Assembly: GCF_905475395.1 (NCBI RefSeq)
Contig: NC_058338.1
Span: 98,131,435 to 98,195,434, forward strand
Direction: 5' to 3'
DNA length: 64,000 bases
DNA from: Chrysoperla carnea
Lineage: Eukaryota > Arthropoda > Insecta > Neuroptera > Chrysopidae
Positions 21,588 to 33,500 of this stretch are shown here, piece after piece. Each line of letters starts with the position of its first letter. Within the stretch, counting starts at the first letter, position 1. The notes under the pieces were generated by a model. The model searched no databases. It saw nothing but the letters and a program-made list of their open reading frames with translations, and was not told the DNA's origin. Both the position numbers and the translations under genes were made by a program.

Positions 21588-22450
21588 TATATATATAAAT
21601 AATGCCACCATTGACATTTTTTAGTACCTTGATTAAGCCTTTCAAGTCCTTTGTTTTTAGAATTTTTACAATTGTATTTTAGTTTTCAGAAAAAAAACAA
21701 ATGCTGACTTGAAAAGTACTCTGTAAGCTGTTTTATTTTAAAAGATTGTGGGAAGCAAAGCAAGAGTTTTCTAGCGTATGACACGTGCTAAAAAACTTGA
21801 GCAAAACTTCTCTTTATCATTAACTGATCATCGCAATCTACTAGCTTATACCATAAAAGCTAATAATATTCGAATTTGTCTATTAAATACAAAATTTAAA
21901 TATTATTTATATACAATTGATTTTTTGGACTATTTTAAGCTCAATACATGCAGTGCGAGACTCGTAGGATATTCGAAATCATCTGGAATAATGACGGTTG
22001 TTCGAGGTTTACTGAACCAAATCATGAATAATCTATTTAGCATTTTAAGATATTTTGATCCGGAAAATTATCTGATATATTAAACAACCCTCATCTCTTT
22101 CATTAATTAAGTACTTTTATGGCAAAAAAAAGTGTCACCTTGAATTTTGAAATATATTTTTTCTTCAGCATTATTCTAAATTTCTTTTAATTTAAAATTA
22201 TCTAGCGCAATAAGTATTAAAATGAATTGTAGTTGCTAACTAATTCCGGATACTTGAGGTAGATTGTGCAATTTAGGGGACGAATCTAAAGTTTTGATCA
22301 GATTCATCACATTACAAATTTTTATGTTCTGTTTCCTATTTTCAAAGAAAAAAATTCTATAGTTTCTGTACTATTATAGAAATTTCAGCTCCTTAAGACT
22401 CAAATTCGAAACCCAAAGTATTGACGATCTAATATCCCGGAAAAAATTAT
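21588..22450. other. Retrovirus 3' flank with an unassigned 101-codon frame
   Basis: The plus frame 21778-22083 begins with ATG, but I recognise no domain and its composition matches the surroundings. With no homology call and no splice context, I treat it as an unproven ORF. The rest is AT-rich and featureless. Confidence 0.35.
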
Positions 22451-23040
22451 ATACAGGGTGAGCTATTTTAATCCATGAATTTGAATATCTCGCAAGAGGT
22501 GCCACTATTAAAAAATGACCTCAATAAAAATTGTATTGCAGATGCATACATGGCTGTTTCCTCTTAATGTTAGTTGTGTGCGGTCCAACAAATGTATACA
22601 AAGTGTTGTATATATGTATCTCAATGTCAGAAAAAATGCTCGTTTTAAAACATTCTAAGTGTTACTATTATAACATAACATATGATGAGTACGCTTAGAT
22701 GTTTTAACTGTGGCATTTTTTCTGACAGTGAGTATATGTGTTGTTGCGTCTGCGTTATAGTACTGCTCTGAGAGAGGTATAGCCGCTAGGCTCGTCAGCT
22801 GCAGCCGCAGTACATGCAGAGACGCGTCATAGACAACGATTGCATTAAATTTCATAATATAGCAGTATACGTACTTATGCGTCTGACGCAGTGCGGCAGC
22901 AACAGCAAAGGAATCATACCTTTAAATAGGGGACATCCTTTTCTGACATGAGATTGGGCCTTGTTCTTCGGGTTGCTTTAATAGCCAATGTGGATTCTAA
23001 AGGTACTATAAGAAATGAAGTTGGATAAAGGCCAAAAGGC

Positions 23041-24000
23041 TGCAATTCTGTGGAACAATATTATTTTTTATGGAACCGAGCTCAACATGATCGTATGAGT
23101 GTGTAGAACAAAGTCATATTAATTAGAACCTGCGCTTTTACCATGCGCGTTCCCGCGCGCGCTTAGAAGTTCACCCAAACTAATTCTGCTGAAAAATGAA
23201 ATTAGAAAAAACAGCCATTAGAACTTATATGAATAAAATTTTGTAATCAATAAAAATTAACGATTATCGTATGACTGCGATCCAATATTTGACTTAAAAA
23301 CGATTTTTATTTTGGATTTTTCTAAGCACTTGTCTTGTGTTTTTTCACCTTACTTACCGTTTTCGAGACATTTCGAGACACAGAGCGTAAAGTTCTTAAA
23401 TCTCGAGAAAAAAGGTCTTACATCACAAAAACGTAGAGTAATGATAAAGCACAAGATTTGCTTAGAATAGTAGAAAATAAAAATTAAAATCGTTTTTAAA
23501 TCAAATATTTGATCGCAATCATACGATGATCGATAATTTTGTTGATGAGAAAATTTTGGCTTAAAAATATCTCAAAAACAGTGAGAATAGGTGAAAAAAG
23601 TCAAGACACAAAAATTATTTAAAATCGTCAAAAATAAGAGGTGCAATAAGTTTCAAATCAAATACTTGATAGAAACCACACAATAATCGTTAATTTCGAC
23701 AGTATCAAATTTTCGACAAAAACAGTGTATCAATAGCAAGTATCTCAAAAACAGTGACTTTTAGGGGAAAATGTCACGAGATAAAAAATGCTTCGAATAG
23801 CCGAAAATATAAGATCCAATAGCTGTGTTTTCAAATTTCATGATTTTTCAGAAGAATTAGCTTGGGCGAATCTCTAAGCACGCGCGCGAACGCGAATGGT
23901 AAAAGCACACTTTCTTTTAAATATCACTTTGTTCTACACATTCATACGAACATTTTGAGCTCGGTCCCATAAATAATCATATTGTTCCATAAAATTGCAA
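23041..24000. repeat. 960-bp foldback nested in the 22.45-24.52 kb element
   Basis: The outer arms (about 23041-23230 and 23805-24000) are inverted copies. Shared landmarks are TGGAACAATATTATT, ACCGAGCTCA, ACAAAGT, GCTTTTACCAT and a GC-rich GCGCG block (about 23142-23163 and 23879-23895). The middle is made of diverged sub-repeats with TATCTCAAAAACAGTGA and TTAAAATCGT motifs. Confidence 0.6.
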
Positions 24001-24025
24001 CCTTAAATGCATGATTTCCTACAAG

Positions 24026-24347
24026 GTAACAGATAGAATAACACTTTAAATTAGAATATATTTTTTCGAAAACGTTAGCTTTCAGAGGAAATGTGAAAAA
24101 GTTTATCGATAATTGCAGGTCAAAGTCATGGACACAGGCGAATGTTCTCTATTGACCTTGACTTTTGGCTAAAGCAATTTTTCCGTAGTTAGCGTACTTT
24201 CTTTCGATTAAATGCAATAATGACATATTTTTAAGTCGCATTTCCTCTGAAAGCTGACGATTTTCGAAAAAATGGTTTTGATGAAAAATTTTAGTTTTTT
24301 ATGAGGGTCAACTTTCTAATTTAAAGTGTTATTCTATATCTTACCGT
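24026..24347. repeat. About 320-bp palindromic unit (AGATAGAATAACACTTTAAA ends)
   Basis: AGATAGAATAACACTTTAAA at 24031 recurs inverted at about 24318-24345, with GCTTTCAGAGGAAATG also inverted inside. A truncated copy lies at 54186-54540, and a further fragment (AACTTTCTAATTTAAAGTG) at about 52.00-52.02 kb. Confidence 0.6.
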
Positions 24348-24879
24348 TTAGAATCTAAATTAAAAAAGCTCTTACAGAAATCCGAAGAACTAGATCAAAT
24401 CTGATGTCAGAACATCATGTCCCCCAAGAAACTACAATTTTTGTTCAGGTCATTTTTAACAGGTGGGGGCCTCTAGCGAGAAATTCAGATGCGTAAATTA
24501 AAATGGCACACCCTGTTTATCAGGATATCTCCGATGATTTCTTTTGATCAAAAAATTGGTAAAACTGAAATCTTAATAGATCTAGTTATATCTTACCTAG
24601 ATGTACACTTGTTCGTCTGTGTAAATCTACTTACATCACAATTGATGTACAGTAGTTCATCTGTGTGCACCACAGTACAGATGTATAGTGATTACAAAAA
24701 TTGTTGGCCCTTAACGCAGGATATGGCCGAAAAATGAAATTGAGTGGAGGGGGAGGGGGTTTTAATTGATATTCAATAATAATTATGCATCAACCAATAA
24801 TAATTTGAAGAAAAAAAATTATTTAAATAAAGTAATTTGAAAAATAAAAAATATATTTATTAATGAGTTAAAATTTACA

Positions 24880-24898
24880 AAAAAAAAAAAAAAAAAAT
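24880..24898 (+). repeat. Poly-A tract
   Basis: A run of about 18 A residues in AT-rich DNA, with no retroposon body identified directly before it. Confidence 0.7.
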
Positions 24899-25359
24899 TA
24901 TATTATTATGCTTAGGAAAAGGTTAAAATATTTATGATTATTTTAAATTATTTATGATAAGTTTTACACCTACGACAATCAGTGGCAAAAAAACATATTG
25001 TAAGTATATTGGAAATAACCAAACCAACATAAATAAGACATGGTTATTTTAAATAAAAAGACGACACTAGATATTTATTTTGAATTTAATATAATTTTGA
25101 GATTCAAATGTGCTTATTAAGCCAATAACTTGACACTATTAAAAAATTAATTAACTAGACCGATTGATTGCAATTCTCTTGTGTAGCATTAACTACTTAA
25201 AAACAAAATAAAAAAATCAAAATTAAATCAAGCAAAACAAAACAAAATATAAATGAACAATAAACGAGCAACATGAAGTTTATTCGTAAAAGTAAATCCA
25301 ATACAAAATATTTTCTTTTACAAGAATAATAATAAAAAAATTTTAACAATGGAAAATCG

Positions 25360-25560
25360 ACTTAAAAAAAAAAACTTTTCCAAAACAAATTAATATGCCC
25401 TAAAAAGTAAAAAAAATAATATAATGTATTTAAAATTATTGTTTTTTTTTGGAGTCGGTGTCAGCAAAGGAAACTCCTCTAACAGAAAAGTTTGCTACAT
25501 TAGTTTGACTGACACCACCGTATAATTGTAATTGTAATAATTGTAACTATATTATATTAT

Positions 25561-25599
<39 letters not shown>

Positions 25600-26005
25600 T
25601 AATGCATATTAATTTGTTTTGGAAACATTTTTCTTTTGAAGTCGGTTTCCTTTTTGATAAAATTTTTTTTGTTTATTTTGTGATTTTTAGTGAATCTGAA
25701 GTGCACTAACTAATTTGTCACTTAAAAAAGAATCATCGAAATCGGTTGGCGTGATATTGAATTATTCGCCCTCTTGTCATGCATACTTAATGCAAAATTA
25801 AGACTTTTATGATTTTCTCATGGATGCCGTTGTTAGAATTGGACCAAAATAGGGCCACACAGGAAGCACCAGCTTTAAAATAAATTAAGAATTATCAAAA
25901 TCGGTTCACCCAGTCGACAGTTCTGAGGTAACACATTAACAAAAAAACAAAAAAAAAAACAGTCGAATTGATAACCTACTCCTTTTTTGTTTGAAGTCGG
26001 CTAAG
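25360..26005 (+). repeat. GAAGTCGGTT repeat family, copy 1
   Basis: The left half is a palindrome: AAACTTTTCCAAAACAAATT, AATATG and TAAAAAGTAAAAAAAATAAT reappear inverted to the right, around a core with GTCGGTGTCAGC. The right half runs from GAAGTCGGTTTCC through AATCATCGAAATCGGTTGGC and ends GAAGTCGGCTAAG. A 32-base T run (25562-25593) interrupts the palindrome. Copies 2-4 are at 34.36, 36.48 and 38.10 kb, all in this orientation. Confidence 0.7.
25562..25593 (+). repeat. Poly-T tract
   Basis: An uninterrupted run of 32 T residues inside repeat copy 25360-26005. Its true length is likely to be unreliable in sequencing. Confidence 0.9.
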
Positions 26006-26230
26006 AATTCCAAGCGAACTTAATTGAGAGCCACTGCTTGTAATAAGATGTTATAAATGGAGACTACTTTATAATTTATGATAGGCCGGGCTAAGATTTT
26101 TATTGCTCTTAACCTTACCTTAAAATGCATATAGACTAGTCTGCGCAGTAAAAGACGAATTTTTGAAGGCCAAGAAAGAATGAGCGCCTAATAGTATAGT
26201 ACATATGTTGATATGAATGTAGACCAACAC

Positions 26231-26270
26231 TGATGTACGCTTATGTACGTTGATGTACTCTGATGTACAG
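26231..26270 (+). repeat. Four tandem 10-bp units with core ATGTAC
   Basis: TGATGTACGC, TTATGTACGT, TGATGTACTC and TGATGTACAG follow one another exactly. Related ATGTAC words flank them. Confidence 0.85.
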
Positions 26271-26408
26271 AGATGAATTATTGTACATAATTGTGATGTA
26301 AGTAGATTTACACAAACGAACAAGTATATATCTACTAAGATATAACTAGATCTACTATGATCTCAGTTTTACCACTTTTTTGATCAAGCTATATCATTGC
26401 AGATATCC

Positions 26409-27006
26409 TAATATTTAATCCAGTTTCCCCGTTATCTGACATAATGTAGATCGTTGGCTATAATGAAAGCCCATATTAGTACTGAAGATTTCTCGAAAGA
26501 ATTGCAACACATTGAGTTGAGCATAACCACAACTAGACTATTAAAACATGCTCGATTAAAAGTAATTGCTGCGTTTCATTTGCGAAGGTTTGTATTAGGA
26601 GTTGACAGGACATAGGGTCCTGTGACAGGATTCAAGGGTACAGAAAGATGGTACGATATATTTGAAGAAATATAAGCAAATTCTGTAGCTTCATCATATT
26701 TCCATGTGATCTATCCATCTATTTATTATCATTTTCAGATAGAATAACATCTTACACGACTGCAGGCTAAATCTTGAAAATCTTATTAGTATTAAGTTTT
26801 TTCGATCCAATTATCTTGTACATCGACTTTCAACACTTAGCAAAGATTCTTCTGAATTACGGTTCCTTATGTTTGCTTGCGTATATTGAATAATCATCTT
26901 TGATAACTAGTAAGAATCGTAATACGTGTCACTAAATTAATCGTGATTACTTACAATTTTAATCGAAGCTGATGAAACCGATCTTAAAGATTATTAGAAT
27001 TATAAA
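26409..27006. other. DNA 3' of the ligand-gated channel gene
   Basis: This should hold the 3' untranslated region of the minus-strand channel gene, whose stop codon is at 27007-27009. No other gene or clear repeat was seen. Confidence 0.4.
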
Positions 27007-27504
27007 CTATATTCCCTTTTTCGAATGATGGATTCGTTCACTTCGTGATAAATATGAATACCAATAAAAAACATTAATCGTGAAAAATAATAATGGAAAC
27101 ATGATACGTGAGATACGATCAATTTTCGATACAGAATTAAATCGTGGTGTACGTTTTTTCTTTTTACGGCGATATTGATGTGATCCTGATGATAATGAAT
27201 GATGCCTTTGGTTTTCAATGCAACTGACTGTACTCGGCGCATAAGGGTTTTGTGTTTCTGGTTTTGTAGCTGCAGGTGTTGATGCTTTGGATATTGAAGG
27301 AGATGCACAACACAGACAATCGAATGTATTCCATTGTCCACGTCGATGATGTGTTTTTGTGATTGGCATTGTACATGCTGATAATGGAATGACTTCTATT
27401 AGACGGTCATTTGTTGTGGATGATGTACTTTGATGTGGATTCATATTACTTCCATTACGTTTACTGTTTGATGCATTACTATTCTTTCGATTTACTCTTG
27501 AACT
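27007..27504 (-). CDS. Channel gene, last exon: cytoplasmic loop, TM4, stop
   Basis: The acceptor is TTTTTGCAG|AGTTCA, phase 0. It encodes 165 residues: a long serine/asparagine-rich TM3-TM4 loop containing [13 protein letters not shown], a basic cluster (YRRKKKKR), then [20 protein letters not shown], which is the conserved pre-TM4 and TM4 block of GABA receptor subunits. The stop TAG is at 27007-27009. The tail after TM4 is about 20 residues. Confidence 0.92.
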   Translation of the reverse strand, partial: SSRVNRKNSNASNSKRNGSNMNPHQSTSSTTNDRLIEVIPLSACTMPITKTHHRRGQWNTFDCLCCASPSISKASTPAATKPETQNPYAPSTVSCIENQRHHSLSSGSHQYRRKKKKRTPRFNSVSKIDRISRIMFPLLFFTINVFYWYSYLSRSERIHHSKKGI

Positions 27505-30500
27505 CTGCAAAAAGCAACAAAATGGTGGTTTAGATTGGTTTATAAAAACATTATCCATAGTGGTATCAAAGGATCAAAGAAAATGTTTGGCCGAGAATGA
27601 ATATAAAAATCAGAGAAATCAATTTAGAAAATTTCTCGTAAATCTGATACTAAGAAATCGAAATATAAGATAAATAAGATCCAAAAACCATTAAAATTCA
27701 GTGCATTTGACGAGTTCAGCATTTACACAAACAGGAAAATCGCTAAAAAAATGTACACTTCGTTGGCCATATGCTTTGTCTGTTTGTATTGCGTTTTTCT
27801 GACATATGCCTATAACAGAAACCACCCACATCATTATTTGTTAATCTTTATTTATTTAACTACATCTGTATATATACAATTACATTTTTATGATGTGGGT
27901 GGAATCGGTTACTTCCTTCTTATCCAAGCGTCGACACTGTGATCAATTCTACCGCCCCCATTAATTTTAATTGTTCACACTGCCGCTGCCTAGATTCGAA
28001 CCCGCAAAAACTATCCAGATATATCAGTAGCCAGATGGTCAAAGACTAACGCCTTAGACCGCTTGACCACTGAGCCAGTTTTGCGTTTATATTTGCATTG
28101 CGGCTCTGATTTGCTCTTGCTGTGAAGTACAATTCACCCAATTAATTTGTGTGTCTCGAACTTATTTTTACAGTAGCATTTGGGTATATGTGAAGAGTGA
28201 AGTATTTTCTTTCATATCAGCAGTCAATAAAAATAGTTGGGCAACGTTTAACAAACAGACTAGCACATCAATTAATATTTTGCCATTCGAGTCAAAATAT
28301 AGGAGAGAAAAAACGTGGAAATGGTAGTGTTTTAAAATTAGATCTATTTTATCATTCATTTACATTTTATCATACATTTGAATTCAGTAGAATATTATAA
28401 TTTTAAATCAAATAAGTAGACTTTGAATCATTTTTGGGAATCGCTAGAGGGGAGGGGTCAGCTGACCCTACCTGCTCTCCGTTGGCGACGCCAATGGGTA
28501 TTGCATAATTTTTAGTTACCTTCATCGAATCGGTTTTTTTATGAATTTCACAAATTGGAGACCATTCTTCTTCATCACTACTGGATTCAGAACTGAAGTC
28601 AGTACTAAAATAACATTCTCCGGAACCATATTTTGTAAAATAATGAACGATTGCAAACTAAAACAAATAAATTTTACTATAAAAAATTTTGAAAACAAGC
28701 AGACATTGCAAGGTTTGAACATGTGAAGTGCCGGATAGTCAAAAATTTAGATCCGCGGATACTGATACGGACCATCACAGTCAAGGATACGGATACTTAT
28801 ATCCGACACATCACTAGGTAACTAAATTAGGCCGAAGCGCCTTATGCCTGGATAAATTTAGGTTAATAAGTATTATATGTATATATATAAATGGAAACTG
28901 ACTGATCGATCAACACAGAGCTGAAACCGTTCCGTCTAGAAGAATGAAATTTTGTACACACGTTCCTTAAATGACGTAATTAAGCTTTTGCTGTAATGTC
29001 ATGTTACTAAGGTTTTTTTTTAACTTAACGTGCTTTACAATATTTACAAAAGAGAATTTTAATTATTCTTTTCACAAGTCATATGTTAGGATTACTTCTT
29101 TATAAATTGAAAATCAGAAACTATTTTTTATCGTTGTACGAAATATTTGAAACAATGGTTATGAAGTTATATACCTACTTAAAGTTGAAACGGGAAGAAA
29201 ACGTCGAGGGCAAAACTATTGAAGTTAGAAAAGTACAAATTGATATATTTGCTCATAGTTCAAAACAAAAGTATACTGCATTACTATTTTCAAAAAATTC
29301 ATTCTTCAAGGGAGTAAAATAGGCGGTGAAAGTTTATATGAAACTTTGTCAATTTTTAAGTTAGAAATGTACAAATTGGCATATGTGCTCATAGTTTGAG
29401 ACAAAAGTTTATTGTATCACTTTTTTAGTTCATTCTTTTTAAGACAGAGCAGGGAACTCCATGATCGAATGCCACGTTATTTTCCAAGGGAATCTAAGGA
29501 AAAGCTGATGTTTAGGGCTAAGCGAGGACAAGCGGATTGAAGGATAGCATGTGAGTTTTCAAAGTTGACATTGTTGTATATTGCATTAGTATATAGAAGG
29601 GATAAGTGAGGTAAAGGTAGGTTCTCTAAATGAATTAATGATTCACTAAATGAATCATTATCACGAGCTAAGATGGGGGCAAAATTTAGTATGTATATAA
29701 ATTACCTGAATAATTGTAGCGAAAATGAATGCAAATGATAAAAATACAAAAAAATCTAATGCTGTTGGATATGGGACTTTTGGTAAATCAGTACGTGCTT
29801 CAAGACCCAAAAATGTCATCGTTAAAACCGTTGTAATTCCTGTAATAAAGAGCATACAATTTTTCACAAAGTGGCATGTGTTATTTTTATTTCGATATGG
29901 ATAATAAAGCATCAATTAGGTACCTAATGAAACTCTATCGGCAGTGGCTTCTCGATTTAACCAGAACGATACCCAAGATAAAACAACCAATAAAACACAT
30001 GGTCCATAAACTTGAATTAAAAAATTGCCCATATGTCGTTGTAAATGAAAACTAACCAACAGCATTGAATATTCACCTGAAAAAATTAGATTATTGAGAA
30101 TTTTGAAAAAATATTCGTTTTTCAGAATAATTCTCAAATTAAAAGTTGGTTTTAACAGTGCCATGTGTAGGAATTATGGAATTTTTTGAAGAAAAAATAT
30201 TTTTTCAAGCCCTCCTTTCCAGTGCTGGATTTATCGTTAGGCCGAATAGACTCGTGACTATAGCGGTAGATTCTAGGGAGGGAAAGATTTTATAGGTTGC
30301 TAATGGTTAAAAGGCGTTTTAACATAAAACATTTTTTTATGGTTGCTTAAAAATTGAGATAGGAAGTTGCTTTCTATTAAAGTTTTCGTTATTTTTCTGC
30401 ATTTGAATTTTAGGCAGCATGTAGTTGGTGTCAAGCGCGGCTTCATCGTTATGGGCACGATGGGTATGCTCACAACTCTAATAGACTGGTGACGTCATAC

Positions 30501-33500
30501 TTTCATACGGTCTAAATGAGGTCGATAGGCTGATAATATTAGATCCAATATTAATAAAATAAAATAAAAAAAAACAATGAATCTTTCGTTATTCGAAACG
30601 CAGCGAAGTACTTAGTCCTCATAGACGATATGCTAATAAGTTATGTCATATTTTTAATAACTTATTATCTGTTTCTTTCTAGAACATGAATACTTGATAG
30701 TAGGAATGCACTATGTCGATCATGAGCAAGTTTATTCTCCTATTAGACCTGGTCGATTTTCAGTAACCTCAGCCTTTTTTGAGAGCTGAATCCTGGTAGG
30801 TTAGCACCACATAGGCGACCAAAATTTTTTCCAATGGCTGATGGGACCAATATCTAAATACCCACTATCTCTCTCGTATTATAATTGAATTCCTAATAAA
30901 ATTTTACTCACGAAGACCATTAAACCAATGTAAGCAAAATGGGCAAAATGAGAAATGAGTACCTAAATGTGTTCGCTATTTACTTACTGACAAATGTCGC
31001 TTTTGAAGCAGCACTTCGTCCTTGTTTCGGATTACTGGCCAATATTATATCCGTTTGATTTGCAGCTGGTGTTGCAATTAAATCAAATTGTGATAATTTC
31101 ATATCATCTGCAATTGCAATTTGTCGTGCATTATTCCACGTGTAAATAACATCTTGTACGGTGTATCCAACTGAAACAAATTGGATATTTTATTTAGGTG
31201 GGTCAATCAAGACTATCGAAGGTAAACGAATTTATAATATGTTCTTTGAGATTATGGGAAATGAGTTTTCTAGAAAAAATTTCGAATAAAATCTGGAATT
31301 ATAAACCCCATTAAAAAAGTGAACCCGCGATAACGCAATCCTTTTATCCAGTCGATACCTCTGAAGCTTGTTGCTCGAAATATCGACCATATTTTTCATG
31401 TTAATTTATGGTTACAAGAATTCAAAAAACATAAAACTCTAGCTTATTTGACGGTTTGGTGATATTTTTCAAACATTTCGACAATCGTTCTGAAATAATA
31501 GCTGTCTTACAGTATTTTAGGCGATATGTCAAAAACTAATCACCCAATCGTTAAATAAACTCAATTTTTGTAGTTATTGAAGTAAATACCACAATACTAG
31601 AAATAAAATTGTATATTAAGAAAACTAATTGTATATTATTTAAAAAATATTATTAAAAACCATACAATAGAATAGATTGCAACGCAACCATCGTAAGTAG
31701 CTAAATTTATTCATATAACACATTTTTGTTATTCCTATTTTCTAATATTAGTTCTTAAAAGAACTATAAATAGATCTAGTGACTAAAACGTTGACTTGAA
31801 TAGTAATCTACTTGGTGATCACCTTAATATGCTTAAACTAAGTATATGTATTGCCTTGATCTAATGATTATGTTAAATAAAGCTAAATTTTAAATCTAGC
31901 ACGCTTTGTATGTTTAGTCTGTTCACAATGACTGTTAAATAAATCTAAATCTTAAATCTAGCACGTTTTGTATTAGTCTGTTTACACTGCACGCTTGTCC
32001 AACAGTTTGATCACTTCAGAGTTTGGATGCTGTTCAATGCGTGCCAGATATCTCTCACTGAAACGCGCAATTTCTTCACGCAATGAAAATTAGAAAATTT
32101 CAAGTTTAGCTGTTTTCTTTTCAACCAGATATGTTTACGCCAAGTAAGTCTTCTATCAAGCTGTATACCCACCCAGATATTTGACTTCGCTTTTTTGGAA
32201 GCTAGTTTAAAATCTTTGTTGTTATAAGATCGAATCCTGGCGTTTTTTTACGATTTAATGTTTCAATTCCCATACTTATTTCATTTAAAGAGAAATATTC
32301 GATGGGTGGAGATAACTGCAGAGGGGCGCTGAAAAATTGTAAAATTTCTTCGTCTGGTGCGTCTCGTGAGTTGGAAAAGGCTTCCTTCAAGTTCTGTGCA
32401 AATAAATCAGCCTTTTCTTTAAAACTTCTTGCCCAGGATCCATCTGGTTTGCGTAGAGGTGACACATGTTGTTTTGGTTCCTTGCAACGTTTTGTAGCTT
32501 TTTATAATGCTTAATCCAAAGCTTCAATGGGAGATAAGTTTTCAAGATAATCTTCAATATAATTTTTTTTTAAATTTTCCAGCTAACGTTTAAGTTGTAA
32601 GATGGTCTATAAAAATTATTTTTATCTCTTAGAAGTCTGATTTGTTGCCAGATTCTTCTTAACCTACGCTTTTCTTGTATTAGATATTTTCTTGTATTGA
32701 TGTTTTCTGGAAGTAAAGCTTTGTGCTTAAATCTTTTGACATCAGCACCAATCTGTGTGTCTAATGGTTAAATAGGGAGTACATTTTCTATGAATGAATT
32801 GGGTACATATCGATATTAAAACTGGAGAATGGTCGGACGTTAGATTATTACATTGGCGTTCCATAAAAAAATATGTATATTTTGAACCATTTTATTTCAT
32901 TTTGATGATTCGGGCAGTCAATAAATTAATCATAACGCTTATCGTTGTTAGCTGCCTGAGTGTAGGAAAAGTTTTCACGAGTTAAATTTGGTGTATTGGC
33001 CCTAGAGGTTGGGATGGGTGTTTTTCTTAAAGCTGGATGTTTTTGTTCGAGAAATTTTTTATAAACTGTGTAACCTTTGTAGTTTGGTAACCTAAACATT
33101 ACCCACTCATTACATCATTAAATGATCCCGATATTTGAATTTCTTGGACCAAAATTTTTGTATACATCAAGTTTCATCAAATAACGAAAATCAATTTTTT
33201 TTAATTTTCTGGATGCTTTCAAGGAACACCCCTTAAGAAAATGGAAAAAATGAGGAAAATTTTGGTGTCTCCAATTTGAATAAAAATCATTTTTTAGATT
33301 AAATTTGACCCAAAAAAAAAAAAATCCACGATCACTTTGACGATTCGATGAATATTTTTTGAAATATCGTAACAAACTTGTCGTTTAATCGCATTTATAA
33401 TCCAGATTTTCGCGGTTTGTTTTCAAGTAATACTTCGGTATCAATATTAACGCCACAAATAAAAATGTAGGAGGAGCATTTTAAGATTAACATTATTAAA

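Larger units (their letters stand above)
22451..24520. mobile_element. About 2.07-kb composite element with ACAGGGTG terminal inverted repeats
   Basis: The left end ATACAGGGTGAGCTATTTTA is matched inverted at 24498-24520 (TTAAAATGGCACACCCTGTT). Further inverted matches run inward: AAAAATGACCTCAATAAAAATTG on the left versus the complementary stretch near 24.42-24.46 kb, and TTGTTCTTCGGGTTGC versus 24.38 kb. Two smaller palindromic units sit inside (23041-24000 and 24026-24347). No transposase frame was seen. The same ends and inner blocks recur, truncated, at about 54.03-54.54 kb. Confidence 0.6.
24523..26408. repeat. Inverted repeat pair enclosing 1.5 kb
   Basis: The sequence from GGATATCT at 24523 to about 24690 is matched inverted by about 26240-26408. 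Landmarks are AGATCTAGTTATATCTTA, TTGTTCGTCTGTGTAAATC and CTACTTACATCACAATT. The right arm starts inside four tandem 10-bp units with the core ATGTAC (26231-26270). The enclosed DNA holds another repeat family copy (25360-26005). Whether the pair bounds one element is uncertain. Confidence 0.55.
31871..32770 (-). mobile_element. Decayed jockey-like non-LTR retrotransposon, 3' part
   Basis: Reading on the minus strand, 32770-32480 gives a degenerate linker region with WQQIR and [12 protein letters not shown]. 32465-32202 gives the first reverse transcriptase blocks, and about 32200-31982 jumps to the C-terminal end ([17 protein letters not shown], then [18 protein letters not shown] and a stop at 31982). 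The catalytic centre of the polymerase is deleted. The 3' untranslated part ends in a tandem 61-bp duplication. It lies in the 17-kb channel intron, antisense to plus and in the same direction as the host gene. Confidence 0.75.

Noticed and set aside
24489..24737. 82-codon plus frame over the inverted repeat
   Set aside because: It reads through the terminal repeat of one element into an arm of another; its partner frame at 26120-26323 is the inverted copy of the same DNA.
27000..27341. 113-codon minus frame beside the last channel exon
   Set aside because: It is a different frame of the same exon. The frame with TM4 is the real one.
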